From contig NZ_BMTW01000009.1 in NCBI RefSeq assembly GCF_014649875.1, positions 268,822-328,290 of the forward strand: DNA of 59,469 nucleotides, written 5' to 3'. The DNA is from Streptomyces rubiginosohelvolus. GTDB taxonomy: Bacteria > Actinomycetota > Actinomycetes > Streptomycetales > Streptomycetaceae. Numbering within the stretch: position 1 is the stretch's first letter; each line of letters opens with the position of its first letter. Under the pieces are notes generated by a model. It did no database searches and was not told the DNA's origin. It worked only from the letters and a program-made list of their open reading frames with translations. This document shows, in pieces, positions 50,775 through 59,108 of the stretch. Made by a program: the position numbers and the translations under genes.

Positions 50775-51818
50775 ATGCGCTGGGACAATTTGGTCGAGAA
50801 CGGCTCGACGACCGGGAACAGCGCGCTCTTCGCCGCGGACGCGGTGACCACGCGCACGTTCGACACCCCGGAGTTCCGGGGCATCACCTTCCACGAGATC
50901 CGGGCCCGTTCGATCCTGAACCGGGTGCCCGGGGCCTCGCGGATGCCGTTCGAATGGACGGTGAACCCGTACCGGGGCTGCTCGCACGCCTGTGTGTACT
51001 GCTTCGCCCGCAAGACCCACAGCTACCTGGACCTGGACACCGGCATCGGCTTCGACTCCCAGATCGTCGTCAAGGTCAACGCCGCCGAGCTGCTCCAGCG
51101 GGAGCTGGCCTCCCGGCACTGGCGGGGCGAGCACATCGCCATGGGCACGAACGTGGACTGCTACCAGCGGGCGGAGGGCCGGTACCGGCTCATGCCCGGC
51201 ATCATCACCGCCCTGCGCGACCGGGCCAACCCGTTCTCCATCCTGACCAAGGGCACGCTCATCCTGCGGGACCTGGAGCTGCTGCGGCAGGCCGCCGAGG
51301 TCACCGAGATCGGCGTCTCGGTCTCCGTGGGCTTCACCGACCGGGAGCTGTGGCGGACGGTCGAGCCGGGCACCCCCTCCCCCGGCCGCCGCCTCGACGC
51401 CGTCCACACGCTGACGCAGGCCGGGATCGGCTGCTCGGTCCTGATGGCGCCCGTCATCCCCTTCCTCGGCGACAGCCCGGAGCAGCTGCGCGCCACGGTC
51501 TCCGCGATCGCGGCGGCCGGGGCCGTCTCGGTGACCCCGCTCGTCCTGCATCTGCGCCCCGGCGCCCGCGAGTGGTATCTGCGCTGGCTGGGCCTGCACC
51601 ACCCGCACCTGGTGGAGCGGTACGAGCGGATGTACGGGGACGGGGCGTACGCCCCCACCTGGTACCAGCGCCGGATCACACGTCAGGTGCACGAGCTGGC
51701 CGACGAGTTCGGGATCGGCCCGGCGCACCGGGGCGAGGCCCGCCGGATCGCCCCGGCGGCCCCACCCGCCCCGGCCGCCGCACCGGAGCCCGGACCGACC
51801 CAGCTGACCCTGCTCTGA
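50775..51818 (+). CDS. Radical SAM protein of the Rv2578c type
   Basis: A 347-residue radical SAM enzyme. The iron-sulfur motif CX3CX2C is in YRGCSHACVYCFARKTH (near residues 69-76). Other features are MGTNVDCYQRAEGRYRLM, FSILTKGTLILRD and VSVSVGFTDRELWR, with a Pro/Ala-rich C-terminus. It belongs to the group of Mycobacterium Rv2578c, distantly similar to spore photoproduct lyase; no reaction is established. GAGGAGG about 5 nt before the ATG confirms this start. A consensus LexA box at the promoter suggests a DNA-damage-response role. I recall the mycobacterial homologue being listed as LexA-linked, but I cannot confirm that here. Confidence 0.88.
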   Translation: MRWDNLVENGSTTGNSALFAADAVTTRTFDTPEFRGITFHEIRARSILNRVPGASRMPFEWTVNPYRGCSHACVYCFARKTHSYLDLDTGIGFDSQIVVKVNAAELLQRELASRHWRGEHIAMGTNVDCYQRAEGRYRLMPGIITALRDRANPFSILTKGTLILRDLELLRQAAEVTEIGVSVSVGFTDRELWRTVEPGTPSPGRRLDAVHTLTQAGIGCSVLMAPVIPFLGDSPEQLRATVSAIAAAGAVSVTPLVLHLRPGAREWYLRWLGLHHPHLVERYERMYGDGAYAPTWYQRRITRQVHELADEFGIGPAHRGEARRIAPAAPPAPAAAPEPGPTQLTLL

Positions 51819-51991
51819 AGGCCACTGGTGGGGCCGGCGAGGCCTGAAGGTCACCGGTGGGGCCCGTGGGGCCGATGGCGTGACCGTACGGGTCGACTCC
51901 GCGCGGAACGGGCCCTTCCGCGGGGGAATTCGGGGAGCATGCGGCGGGGACCGGTGATCCGGCGCCGCGTCCCGCCACTCCGGGAGGCCCC

Positions 51992-53578
51992 ATGACGAAA
52001 CGTGCAGGAATTCTGGTCGCCGTCGGCGCGACCGTCGCCGGTCTGCTGACCGCCGCGCCCGGTCCGGCCGCCGCCACCTCGGCGAGCACGCCGCCCGCCC
52101 CGAAGCTGAAGTGGACCGACTGTCCGACCGAGAGCTACCCGACGCTCCAGTGCGCGAAGGTCCGCGCCCCGCTGGACCACCGCCGCCCGTCGGGCCGTCA
52201 GGTCACGCTCGCCCTGTCCCGCGTCCCGCACACCGCGAAGACCTTCCAGGGCCCGCTGCTGGTCAACCCGGGCGGGCCGGGCGGCAGCGGTCTGTCGATG
52301 GCCGGGTTCGTGGCGTCCTCGCTGCCGAAGAAGGTGGCCGCGCAGTACGACGTGATCGGCTTCGACCCGCGCGGCGTCGGCAGGAGCACGCCCGCCCTGA
52401 ACTGCCTGCCCGGACACTTCGATCCGGTGCGCCCGGACTCGGTGCCCACGTCCTACCGGGCGGAGCGGGTCAACCGCGACCGCGCCGAGTCCTTCGCCCG
52501 GGCCTGCGGCGAGAAGCACGGCGACGTGCTGCCGTACATGGACACGGTCAGCGCGGCCGAGGACCTCGATGTGATCCGCCGGGCGCTGGGCTCGCGGCAG
52601 CTCAACTACTTCGGCTACTCCTACGGCACCTACCTCGGCGCGGTCTACGCCAAGCTGTACCCGGAGCGGGTGCGCCGACTGGTGCTGGACTCGGTCGTCG
52701 ACCCGGACGACGTCTGGTACGAGGGCAACCTCGGCCAGGACTACGCGTTCGACGACCGGCACAAGGCCTTCGCCGCCTGGGTCGCGAAGAACGACGCCGC
52801 GTACGGCCTGGGCACCGACCCCGCACGGGTCGAGGCCGCCTGGTACCGGATGCGGGCGGACGTGGCGCGCAAGCCCGCGGGCGGCACGGTCGGCGCGAGC
52901 GAGCTGGAGGACACCTTCCTGCCCGGCGGGTATTACAACGGCTACTGGCCCTACCTCGCCGAGGCGTTCGCCGCGTATGTGAAGAACCGGGACGCCGAGG
53001 CGCTGGTCGAGGTGTACGAGAACTTCGGCGCGGTCGACGCGAGCGGCGACAACGGCTACTCGGTCTACACGGCCGTCCAGTGCCGTGACGCCGGCTGGCC
53101 CGAGCACTGGAGCACCTGGCGCAACGACAGCCGGCGCATTCACAAGAAGGCGCCGTTCATGACCTGGAACAACACCTGGTACAACGCGCCGTGCGCGAAC
53201 TGGCCGGTGCCTCCGCTGCGGCCGGTCCCGGTGAACAACCGTCAGCTGCCCCCGGCGCTGATCCTCCAGGCCACCGACGACGCGGCGACCCCGTACGGCG
53301 GCGCGGTCAGCATGCACCGCAAGCTCAAGGGCTCCAGCCTCGTCGTGGAGGAGGGCGGCGGCAACCACGGCATCACGCTGAGCGGCAACGACTGCCTGGA
53401 CAAGCATCTGACGGCCTATCTGACCGACGGCACAGTGCCGCGCGGCCGGGGCGAGGCGGACGCGGTCTGCGCCGCCCTGCCGGAGCCGAAGCCGCTGCCC
53501 GCCGAGAAGGCGGCGGCCCAGTCGGTGGACAACAGCAAGGGCAGCCGCCTGCACGGCCTGCTGGGCTTCCGCCGCTGA
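51992..53578 (+). CDS. Secreted tripeptidyl aminopeptidase-like hydrolase (S33)
   Basis: A 528-residue exported alpha/beta hydrolase of the Streptomyces Tap/SlpD/SlpE type, which removes tripeptides or amino acids from peptide N-termini. The signal peptide is GILVAVGATVAGLLTAAPGPAAA. Catalytic features: oxyanion-like NPGGPGGSG, nucleophile in FGYSYGTYLG, Asp in ILQATDDAATPY and His in EGGGNHGITL. Six or more cysteines suggest disulfides. GGGAGG precedes the ATG. A strong hairpin follows the stop. It may cooperate with the intracellular peptidases encoded near 35-40 kb. Confidence 0.9.
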   Translation: MTKRAGILVAVGATVAGLLTAAPGPAAATSASTPPAPKLKWTDCPTESYPTLQCAKVRAPLDHRRPSGRQVTLALSRVPHTAKTFQGPLLVNPGGPGGSGLSMAGFVASSLPKKVAAQYDVIGFDPRGVGRSTPALNCLPGHFDPVRPDSVPTSYRAERVNRDRAESFARACGEKHGDVLPYMDTVSAAEDLDVIRRALGSRQLNYFGYSYGTYLGAVYAKLYPERVRRLVLDSVVDPDDVWYEGNLGQDYAFDDRHKAFAAWVAKNDAAYGLGTDPARVEAAWYRMRADVARKPAGGTVGASELEDTFLPGGYYNGYWPYLAEAFAAYVKNRDAEALVEVYENFGAVDASGDNGYSVYTAVQCRDAGWPEHWSTWRNDSRRIHKKAPFMTWNNTWYNAPCANWPVPPLRPVPVNNRQLPPALILQATDDAATPYGGAVSMHRKLKGSSLVVEEGGGNHGITLSGNDCLDKHLTAYLTDGTVPRGRGEADAVCAALPEPKPLPAEKAAAQSVDNSKGSRLHGLLGFRR

Positions 53579-53584
53579 GCCGGA

Positions 53585-53629
53585 CGGGCCGCCCGCGCAC
53601 TCCGCGACACGGGGTGCGCGGGCGGCCCG
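53585..53629. terminator. Strong hairpin terminator after the secreted aminopeptidase
   Basis: A perfect 16-bp stem (53585-53600 with 53614-53629) and 13-nt loop, 7 nt after the S33 peptidase stop. It is followed by an A-rich run rather than a T-run. Confidence 0.82.
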
Positions 53630-53674
53630 GCGAAAAATAGGGGCGCGCGGTGCGGGGGACGCACGCGAGGATCG

Positions 53675-54274
53675 ATGGACATGAGGCACTCCACGACTCC
53701 CCCGCCCCCGTCCTCGCCCGGCACCACGATCCGCGACATGCGGATCGACGACTGCCAGGCGGTCGCCACGATCCGGGTGCGCGGCTGGCAGCACGCCTAC
53801 CGGGGCCTGCTGCCGCAGCCGTATCTGGACCGGATGGACATCGCCGAGGAGACCGGGCAGCGGCGCCGGTACTTCGAGGAACGCGGCGAGGCCGTGAACG
53901 TGGTCGCCGAACGGCCCGACGGGACCGTCACCGGCTGGGCCTGCGTCGGCCCGCACCGCGCCGAGGACCACGGGCTCCCCGGCTGCGAGCTGTACGCGAT
54001 CTACGTCCTGCCCGAGCAGATCGGGACCGGGACCGGGCGCGCCCTGCTGGCCGAGCTGACGGACCGGGCCACCGACGCGGGTCACGCGGACATGGCGCTG
54101 TGGGTGCTCCGGGACAACGGCCCGGCGCGCCGGTTCTACGAGCGGGCCGGGTTCCGGCCGGACGGGGGCGAGGACACGTTCCTGGCGGGCGGGGCCCTGG
54201 TGACCGAGGTGCGCTACGTCCGCCCGCTCACTCCCCCGGACGTCCGCCCGCTTACTCCCCCGGCAGCCGGCTGA
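53675..54274 (+). CDS. GNAT-family N-acetyltransferase
   Basis: A 199-residue acetyltransferase. It begins TTIRDMRIDDCQAVATIRVRGWQHAYRGLLP and has the acetyl-CoA loop at LPEQIGTGTGRALLAEL, then LWVLRDNGPARRFYERAGF. The acceptor is unknown. The last 16 residues contain a duplicated VRPLTPP unit encoded by a 24-bp tandem repeat, and the gene ends inside the tail of the converging HEAT-repeat gene (23-bp overlap). The ATG at 53675 or 53681 could be the start. Confidence 0.85.
   Translation: MDMRHSTTPPPPSSPGTTIRDMRIDDCQAVATIRVRGWQHAYRGLLPQPYLDRMDIAEETGQRRRYFEERGEAVNVVAERPDGTVTGWACVGPHRAEDHGLPGCELYAIYVLPEQIGTGTGRALLAELTDRATDAGHADMALWVLRDNGPARRFYERAGFRPDGGEDTFLAGGALVTEVRYVRPLTPPDVRPLTPPAAG
54216..54263. 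repeat. 24-bp tandem duplication in a tail-to-tail gene overlap
   Basis: Two 24-bp copies (54216-54239, 54240-54263) differ at one base. On the plus strand they encode the doubled VRPLTPP of the GNAT C-terminus. On the minus strand the second copy carries the TAA stop of the HEAT-repeat gene, and the first copy carries a backup TGA in the same frame. Confidence 0.85.
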
Positions 54275-54836
54275 GCGCCGCGGCGGCGGCCGCGGCCAGT
54301 CGCGGGTGCGGCAGGGCCGCCGTGAGGACCGGGCGGGCCTGTTCGTCGGCGAGGCGGCCGAGGCCCTCGACGCAGGCCAGGGCGACGCGCCAGTGGGGTT
54401 CGCCCGGGGCCAGCAGGCGTTGCAGGGTGGTGACCAGGGCGGGCACCGACTCGGGGGCCCGCAGGTCGGTCAGCAGGCGCACCGGGTGCAGGGCGTAGGC
54501 GGTGCGCAGGGCGTTGGTGGCGAGCGCGGCGGCGGCCCGGGGCGTTCGGGGGTCGTTCAGACGGGCCAGGGCGTGCGCGGCGGAGACGCAGCGCTCGGGG
54601 TCGCGGTGGTTGAGCAGGAGCACCAGCGCCTCGAAGGCCCGCCGGTCGCCCGCGCAGCCGAGCCGGAAGGCGGCCAGCTCCCGGGCCCACAACGGCTGGT
54701 GCGGCTCCACCAGGACCCGGGCCAGCTCCTCGCGGTCCTCGGCGGCGACGAGCCGGGCGTACCGCGGCGATCCGGCCGCCTCGGGCTCCAGCCGGTCCAT
54801 GAGCGAACGGAACTCCTCGTCCATGACGTCATCCAT
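54252..54836 (-). CDS. HEAT-repeat domain protein
   Basis: A 194-residue, all-helical, Leu/Ala-rich protein. Repeated helix pairs (e.g. DRRAFEALVLLLNHRDPERCVSAAHALARLND and ESVPALVTTLQRLLAPGEPHWRVALACVEGLGRL) have the HEAT-like spacing used for protein binding. It has no catalytic motif and no signal peptide. The ATG at 54836 is 8 nt after a minus-strand -10 box TACGCT, suggesting a leaderless message; an ATG at 54824 is possible. Its 3' end overlaps the GNAT gene. Confidence 0.75.
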   Translation of the reverse strand: MDDVMDEEFRSLMDRLEPEAAGSPRYARLVAAEDREELARVLVEPHQPLWARELAAFRLGCAGDRRAFEALVLLLNHRDPERCVSAAHALARLNDPRTPRAAAALATNALRTAYALHPVRLLTDLRAPESVPALVTTLQRLLAPGEPHWRVALACVEGLGRLADEQARPVLTAALPHPRLAAAAAAALSRLPGE

Positions 54837-55197
54837 GACGCTCAGCGTATCGACGGGCACGCTCCGTACGGGGCGGGACGGCCGAGCCCGTGTGGCCCAG
54901 GGCACATGAACCCAGGGGTGGCGCGCTCGTTACTCGCCGGTTAATCTCATCTGAGCGGGGCACACTCCCCGCAGGCTCCGGTGGCCTGGTGACGCAGCCA
55001 CCCGGAGTGCATGTCGGTTCGGCAGTTCTCAGTGCGACGCGACTCCGGGACAGAGTCCGTCACCTTCCGACCAGGCGCGCTCAAGCGGCCCTGCGTCGAG
55101 TACCACGACACTCAGCCTCCGCACGCCTCGCGCCGCCTTCCCTCACCGGTCGCGCGCGCTGTGCTCCCACAGTCGTCACTCACCCTGGAGTCCCGTG
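54837..55197. other. 361-bp upstream region of the hydroxyacyl-CoA dehydrogenase
   Basis: No credible gene is seen. The element TTACTCGCCGGTTAA (54930-54944) is a partly symmetrical, TetR-like sequence overlapping a -10-like TAATCT (54942-54947). If that is the promoter, the dehydrogenase has a leader of about 240 nt. The leader contains small ORFs, none with convincing codon bias. Confidence 0.35.
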
Positions 55198-56979
55198 ATG
55201 GACACCCCTCTCTCCACCATCGCCGTCGTCGGCCTCGGCACCATGGGCACCGGCATCGCCGAGGTCCTGGCCCTGGCGGGCCGTGAGGTCATCGGCATCG
55301 ACATCAGCGAGGCGGCCGCCCTCGGGGCCGTCGCCTCCTTCGAAGCGTCCACCGCACGGGCCGTGGGGCGCGGGCGGATCACCGAGGAGGAGCGGGCCGC
55401 CGCGCTCGCCCGGTTCCGTACCGCGGACACGCTCCAGGCCGCCGCCGATGCCGAGCTGGTCATCGAGGTGGTGCCGGAGTCGTACGAGATCAAGCAGCAG
55501 GTGTTCCGGGAGCTGGACGCGGTCGTCCCGCCCACCACGATCCTGGCCACCGGCACCAACGCCCTGTCGGTGACCCGGCTGGCCGCCGAGTCGCAGCACC
55601 CCGAGCGCGTGCTCGGCCTGCACTTCTTCAACCCGGCGCCCGCGATGAAGCTGGTCGAGGTGGTCTCCTCGGTGCTGACCGCGCCGCCCGCCGTCGAGGC
55701 CGTCACCGCGCTGGCCCGGGAGCTGGGCAAGGAGCCCGTCGCGGTCGGCGACCGGCCGGGGTTCGTGGCGGACGGGCTGCTCTTCGGCTACCTCAACCAG
55801 GCCGCCGCGATGTACGAGGCGAACTACGCGTCCCGCGAGGACATCGACGCCGCGATGAAGCTGGGCTGCGGACTGCCGATGGGCCCGCTCGCCCTGCTGG
55901 ACCTGATCGGCATCGACACCGCGCGTACGGTCCTGGAGGCCATGTACGCCGAGTCCCACGACCGGCTGCACGCCCCGGCCCCGATCCTCGGGCAGCTCAG
56001 CAGCGCGGGCCTGACCGGCCGGAAGGCCGGGCGCGGCTTCTACACGTACGACGCCCCGGGCGGCCAGGACGTGGTGCCCGACGCGCTGACCCCGGCGGCC
56101 GGCGCCGAGGCGGGCGCGGGGCGCGCCGTGGCGTCGGTGGGCGTCGCGGGCTCCGGCACCATGGCGTCCGGGATCGCCGAGGTCTTCGCGAAGGCCGGTT
56201 ACGGCGTGGTGCTGGCGGCCAGGACCCAGGAGAAGGCTGACCTCGCCAAGGGGCGGATCGCGAAGTCCCTGGAACGCTCGGTGTCCAAGGGACGGCTGAG
56301 CGCCGAGGCCCGGGACGAGACGCTGGCGCGGATCACGGCGGCCGGTTCGCTGGACGCGTTCGCCGAGGTCGACCTCGCGGTGGAGGCGGTCGCCGAGGAC
56401 CTGGAGATCAAGCAGCAGCTGTTCGCCGCCCTGGACAAGGTCTGCCGTCCCGGCGCGGTGCTCGCCACCACCACCTCCTCGCTGCCGGTCGTCGCTATCG
56501 CCCGGGCGACCGCGCGCCCCGAGGACGTCATCGGGATGCACTTCTTCAACCCGGCGCCCGCGATGAAGCTGGTCGAGGTGGTCCGTACGGTCCTGACCGC
56601 CGACGAGGTGCACGCCACGGTCCGAGCGGTCTGCGCGAAGATCCGCAAGCACCCGGTGGACTGCGGGGACCGGGCCGGGTTCATCGTGAACGCGCTGCTG
56701 TTCCCGTACCTCAACAACGCGATCAAGATGGTCGAGCAGCACTACGCATCGCTGGACGACATCGACGCGGCGATGAAGCTGGGCGGCGGCTACCCGATGG
56801 GCCCGTTCGAACTGCTCGACGTGGTCGGTCTGGACGTCTCGCTGGCCATCGAGAAGGTGCTGCACAAGGAGTTCCGCGACCCGGGCCTGGCGCCCGCGCC
56901 GCTGCTGGAGCACCTGGTCGCCGCGGGCTGCCTCGGCCGCAAGACGGGGCGCGGCTTCCGCGAATATGCCCGTCGCTGA
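55198..56979 (+). CDS. Tandem 3-hydroxyacyl-CoA dehydrogenase (3-hydroxybutyryl-CoA dehydrogenase type)
   Basis: A 593-residue protein made of two complete HADH modules. Module 1 (~1-285) has the NAD loop VVGLGTMGTG, and module 2 (~315-593) has VAGSGTMASG. Both have HFFNPAPAMKLVEVV with the catalytic His, an E-x-K-x-x motif (YEIKQQ/LEIKQQ) and the C-terminal DIDAAMKLG...PMGP helical region. It should interconvert (S)-3-hydroxyacyl-CoA and 3-oxoacyl-CoA, probably in the C4 segment feeding crotonyl-CoA. GGAG 7 nt before the ATG at 55198 marks the start; a GTG at 55195 is adjacent. It lies upstream of a TetR gene and crotonyl-CoA carboxylase/reductase. Confidence 0.9.
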   Translation: MDTPLSTIAVVGLGTMGTGIAEVLALAGREVIGIDISEAAALGAVASFEASTARAVGRGRITEEERAAALARFRTADTLQAAADAELVIEVVPESYEIKQQVFRELDAVVPPTTILATGTNALSVTRLAAESQHPERVLGLHFFNPAPAMKLVEVVSSVLTAPPAVEAVTALARELGKEPVAVGDRPGFVADGLLFGYLNQAAAMYEANYASREDIDAAMKLGCGLPMGPLALLDLIGIDTARTVLEAMYAESHDRLHAPAPILGQLSSAGLTGRKAGRGFYTYDAPGGQDVVPDALTPAAGAEAGAGRAVASVGVAGSGTMASGIAEVFAKAGYGVVLAARTQEKADLAKGRIAKSLERSVSKGRLSAEARDETLARITAAGSLDAFAEVDLAVEAVAEDLEIKQQLFAALDKVCRPGAVLATTTSSLPVVAIARATARPEDVIGMHFFNPAPAMKLVEVVRTVLTADEVHATVRAVCAKIRKHPVDCGDRAGFIVNALLFPYLNNAIKMVEQHYASLDDIDAAMKLGGGYPMGPFELLDVVGLDVSLAIEKVLHKEFRDPGLAPAPLLEHLVAAGCLGRKTGRGFREYARR

Positions 56980-57070
56980 CCCGGGAGCCGGGTGGGGCGG
57001 GCTGCTGGGACCCTCCGGCGGCCCGCCCCCGCAGGCGCGGTCTCCTGCACCGATGCGTTACGTTCATGCC

Positions 57071-57886
57071 ATGTCCCAGCCCGCCAAGTCACCCCGTGCC
57101 ACCGCCGCGACCGACGCCCCGGAGACCACCGCGGGAACGCGCGCGGCCGCCCAACGGCTCAAGATGCGCCGCGAACTGGCCGCCGCCGCGATGGAACTCT
57201 TCGCCACGAAGGGCTACGAGGCGACGACCGTCGACGAGATCGCGGGCGCTGCGGGCGTGGCCCGCCGGACCTTCTTCCGCCACTTCCGCTCCAAGGAAGA
57301 GGCCATCTTCCCGGACCACGACGACACCCTCGTCAGGGCCGAGGCCGTCCTGAACGCCGCTCCCGCGCACGAGCACCCGCTCGACACCGTCTGCCGCGGC
57401 ATCAAGGAAGTCATGAAGATGTACGCGGCCAAGCCCGCCGTCTCCGTGGCCCGTTACAAGCTCACCCGCGAAGTGCCGACCCTCCGGGAGGCCGAGATCG
57501 CGTCGGTGGCCCGCTACGAGCGGCTGTTCACCCGCTATCTCCTGGGCCACTTCGACGAGCGCGACCACCATGTGGGCAACGACGACCCGCTGCTCGCGGA
57601 GGTCGCCGCGTCCGCCGTCGTCACCGCGCACAACCATGTGCTGCGCCGCTGGCTGCGGGCGGGCGGCCAGGGCGATGTGGAGGCCCAGCTCGACCGGGCC
57701 TTCGCCATCGTGCGCGACACCTTCGGCACGGGCATCGGGGCCGGCCGGACCGCCCAGGCCGAGCCCGAGCGCGCCCCGGCCGCCTCGGTGACCACGGACG
57801 GCGAGGTGCTCGTCGCGGTGGCGCGTACGGACGCCCCGCTGGACGAGGTCATGCGGACGATCCAGCAGGCGCTGAAGGACCGCTGA
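57071..57886 (+). CDS. TetR-family transcriptional regulator
   Basis: A 271-residue TetR regulator. The helix-turn-helix is MELFATKGYEATTVDEIAGAAGVARRTFFRHFRSKEEAIF at about residues 40-80. The ligand domain follows, with a long C-terminal extension (AASVTTDGEVLVAVARTDAPLDEVMRTIQQALKDR). TACGTT (57059-57064) is 7 nt before the ATG at 57071, suggesting a leaderless message. It sits between the hydroxyacyl-CoA dehydrogenase and the crotonyl-CoA carboxylase/reductase genes, so it may sense an acyl-CoA and control them. Confidence 0.88.
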   Translation: MSQPAKSPRATAATDAPETTAGTRAAAQRLKMRRELAAAAMELFATKGYEATTVDEIAGAAGVARRTFFRHFRSKEEAIFPDHDDTLVRAEAVLNAAPAHEHPLDTVCRGIKEVMKMYAAKPAVSVARYKLTREVPTLREAEIASVARYERLFTRYLLGHFDERDHHVGNDDPLLAEVAASAVVTAHNHVLRRWLRAGGQGDVEAQLDRAFAIVRDTFGTGIGAGRTAQAEPERAPAASVTTDGEVLVAVARTDAPLDEVMRTIQQALKDR

Positions 57887-57962
57887 GACCGGGCGCGGAG
57901 CCCGCGGCGCGCGGGGCCGTAAACCGTTCGCGGCCACAACGGCCCCGTGGTGGGGTTCCGCC

Positions 57963-58754
57963 ATGCGAAGCGACGACGTACGCGCCCGGTACGACCGCAC
58001 GATGCGCGAGCAGGCCCGTCCTGACGGCCCCGGTGTCCGGGTCGAGCGGGACGGGCCCCTCGTGCGCCGGGTGGGCGGCCCCGACGACTGGAACGGGGTC
58101 GTCTGGTCGTCCCCGGACCTGGACGCCGAGGGGGCCGACGCGGCCATCGCGGCCCAGATCGGGCACTGCGCGGCGCTCGGCCTCCCGGAGTTCGAGTGGA
58201 AGCTGTACGGGCACGACCGGCCGGCCGATCTGGGCGACCGGCTGCGGGCGGCCGGGTTCGTCCCGGAGCCGCCGGAAACCCTGCTGGTGGCCCCGGCGGA
58301 GCGGCTGACCGGGCCTTTCACCCTGCCCGATGGCGTCACGCTGCACCCGGTGACGGACGCGGCGGGGGCTGAGCTGATGGCGCTGGCCCATGAGCGGGCG
58401 TTCGGCACGGACGGGACCCGGCTGCTGCACCAGGTCGTGCAGCGGCTGGCGGAGGCCCCCGAGGACGTCGTGGCGCTCGTCGTCCTGGCGGACGGGGAGC
58501 CGGTCAGCTCGGCCCGTATGGAGCTGTACCCGGGGACGGACTTCGCGGGGCTCTGGGGCGGCGGGACGGTCGCCGAGTGGCGCGGCAAGGGCATCTACCG
58601 GGCCCTGGTGGCGTACCGGGCACGGATCGCCACCGAACGCGGCTACCGCTACCTCCAGGTCGACGCGAGCGCCATGTCGGCCCCGATCCTGGCCCGGCTC
58701 GGCTTCACGGCGCTCGGGACGACGACGCCGTATGTGTATCGGGCGGGGCGGTAA
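57963..58754 (+). CDS. GNAT-family N-acetyltransferase (tandem-type)
   Basis: A 263-residue protein. The C-terminal half is a GNAT domain: VVALVVLADGEPVSSARMELY, then the acetyl-CoA loop TVAEWRGKGIYRALVAYRAR and YLQVDASAMSAPILARLGF. The N-terminal half appears to be a second, degenerate GNAT-like fold without a clear CoA loop. The substrate is unknown. It is downstream of TetR in the same direction but 76 bp away; its link to the CCR locus is only positional. Confidence 0.8.
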   Translation: MRSDDVRARYDRTMREQARPDGPGVRVERDGPLVRRVGGPDDWNGVVWSSPDLDAEGADAAIAAQIGHCAALGLPEFEWKLYGHDRPADLGDRLRAAGFVPEPPETLLVAPAERLTGPFTLPDGVTLHPVTDAAGAELMALAHERAFGTDGTRLLHQVVQRLAEAPEDVVALVVLADGEPVSSARMELYPGTDFAGLWGGGTVAEWRGKGIYRALVAYRARIATERGYRYLQVDASAMSAPILARLGFTALGTTTPYVYRAGR

Positions 58755-58839
58755 CCGCCTGCCAGCAGGACAGAACGTCTCGTAACGCCCATCGTGTTGC
58801 TCATGCGTGCCCACGAGATGACAAGTGAGAGAAATTGTT

Positions 58840-58852
58840 GGCACTGGGTGCC
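58840..58852. promoter_or_regulatory. Candidate operator at the CCR promoter
   Basis: The perfect dyad GGCAC-TGG-GTGCC abuts the -35 box of the CCR promoter; another GTGCC follows at 58870-58874 within the spacer. The placement is suitable for control by the nearby TetR or another regulator. Confidence 0.35.
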
Positions 58853-58881
58853 TTGTCAGGTGTCACGGAGTGCCATACGTT
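58853..58881 (+). promoter_or_regulatory. Promoter of crotonyl-CoA carboxylase/reductase
   Basis: TTGTCA (58853-58858), a 17-nt spacer and TACGTT (58876-58881) give a strong housekeeping-type promoter. Predicted transcription start is near 58888, leaving a leader of about 220 nt. Confidence 0.65.
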
Positions 58882-59108
58882 GAAGGTGTCCGGGCGGCCG
58901 GCGTGCTGCGAACTCACACGTACGCCGGCTGTCCCCGCAACCACCGTGCTGCGCGCCCGGACGCCTGCGTCACAGGCACCTTCTGCTCCACCGAGCAAAG
59001 CCAGCTCCACCTGCCGAACCGACGGCAACACCTCCACACCGCACCGCTCCCCCTGCCAGCAGGGCCCCTCAAGCGTTCCCTCGACGCCGCATCACCGGAG
59101 GCAACACC

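Larger units (their letters stand above)
58755..59108. other. Long leader and control region of crotonyl-CoA carboxylase/reductase
   Basis: No gene is seen. The region holds a good promoter (58853-58881) with a dyad just upstream, then about 220 nt of predicted untranslated leader before the GTG at 59109. I see no recognisable riboswitch fold, and short in-frame ORFs in it lack ribosome-binding sites. Confidence 0.45.

Noticed and set aside
58882..59108. Riboswitch or attenuator in the CCR leader
   Set aside because: The leader is long, but I could not identify a conserved aptamer pattern or a terminator/antiterminator pair.
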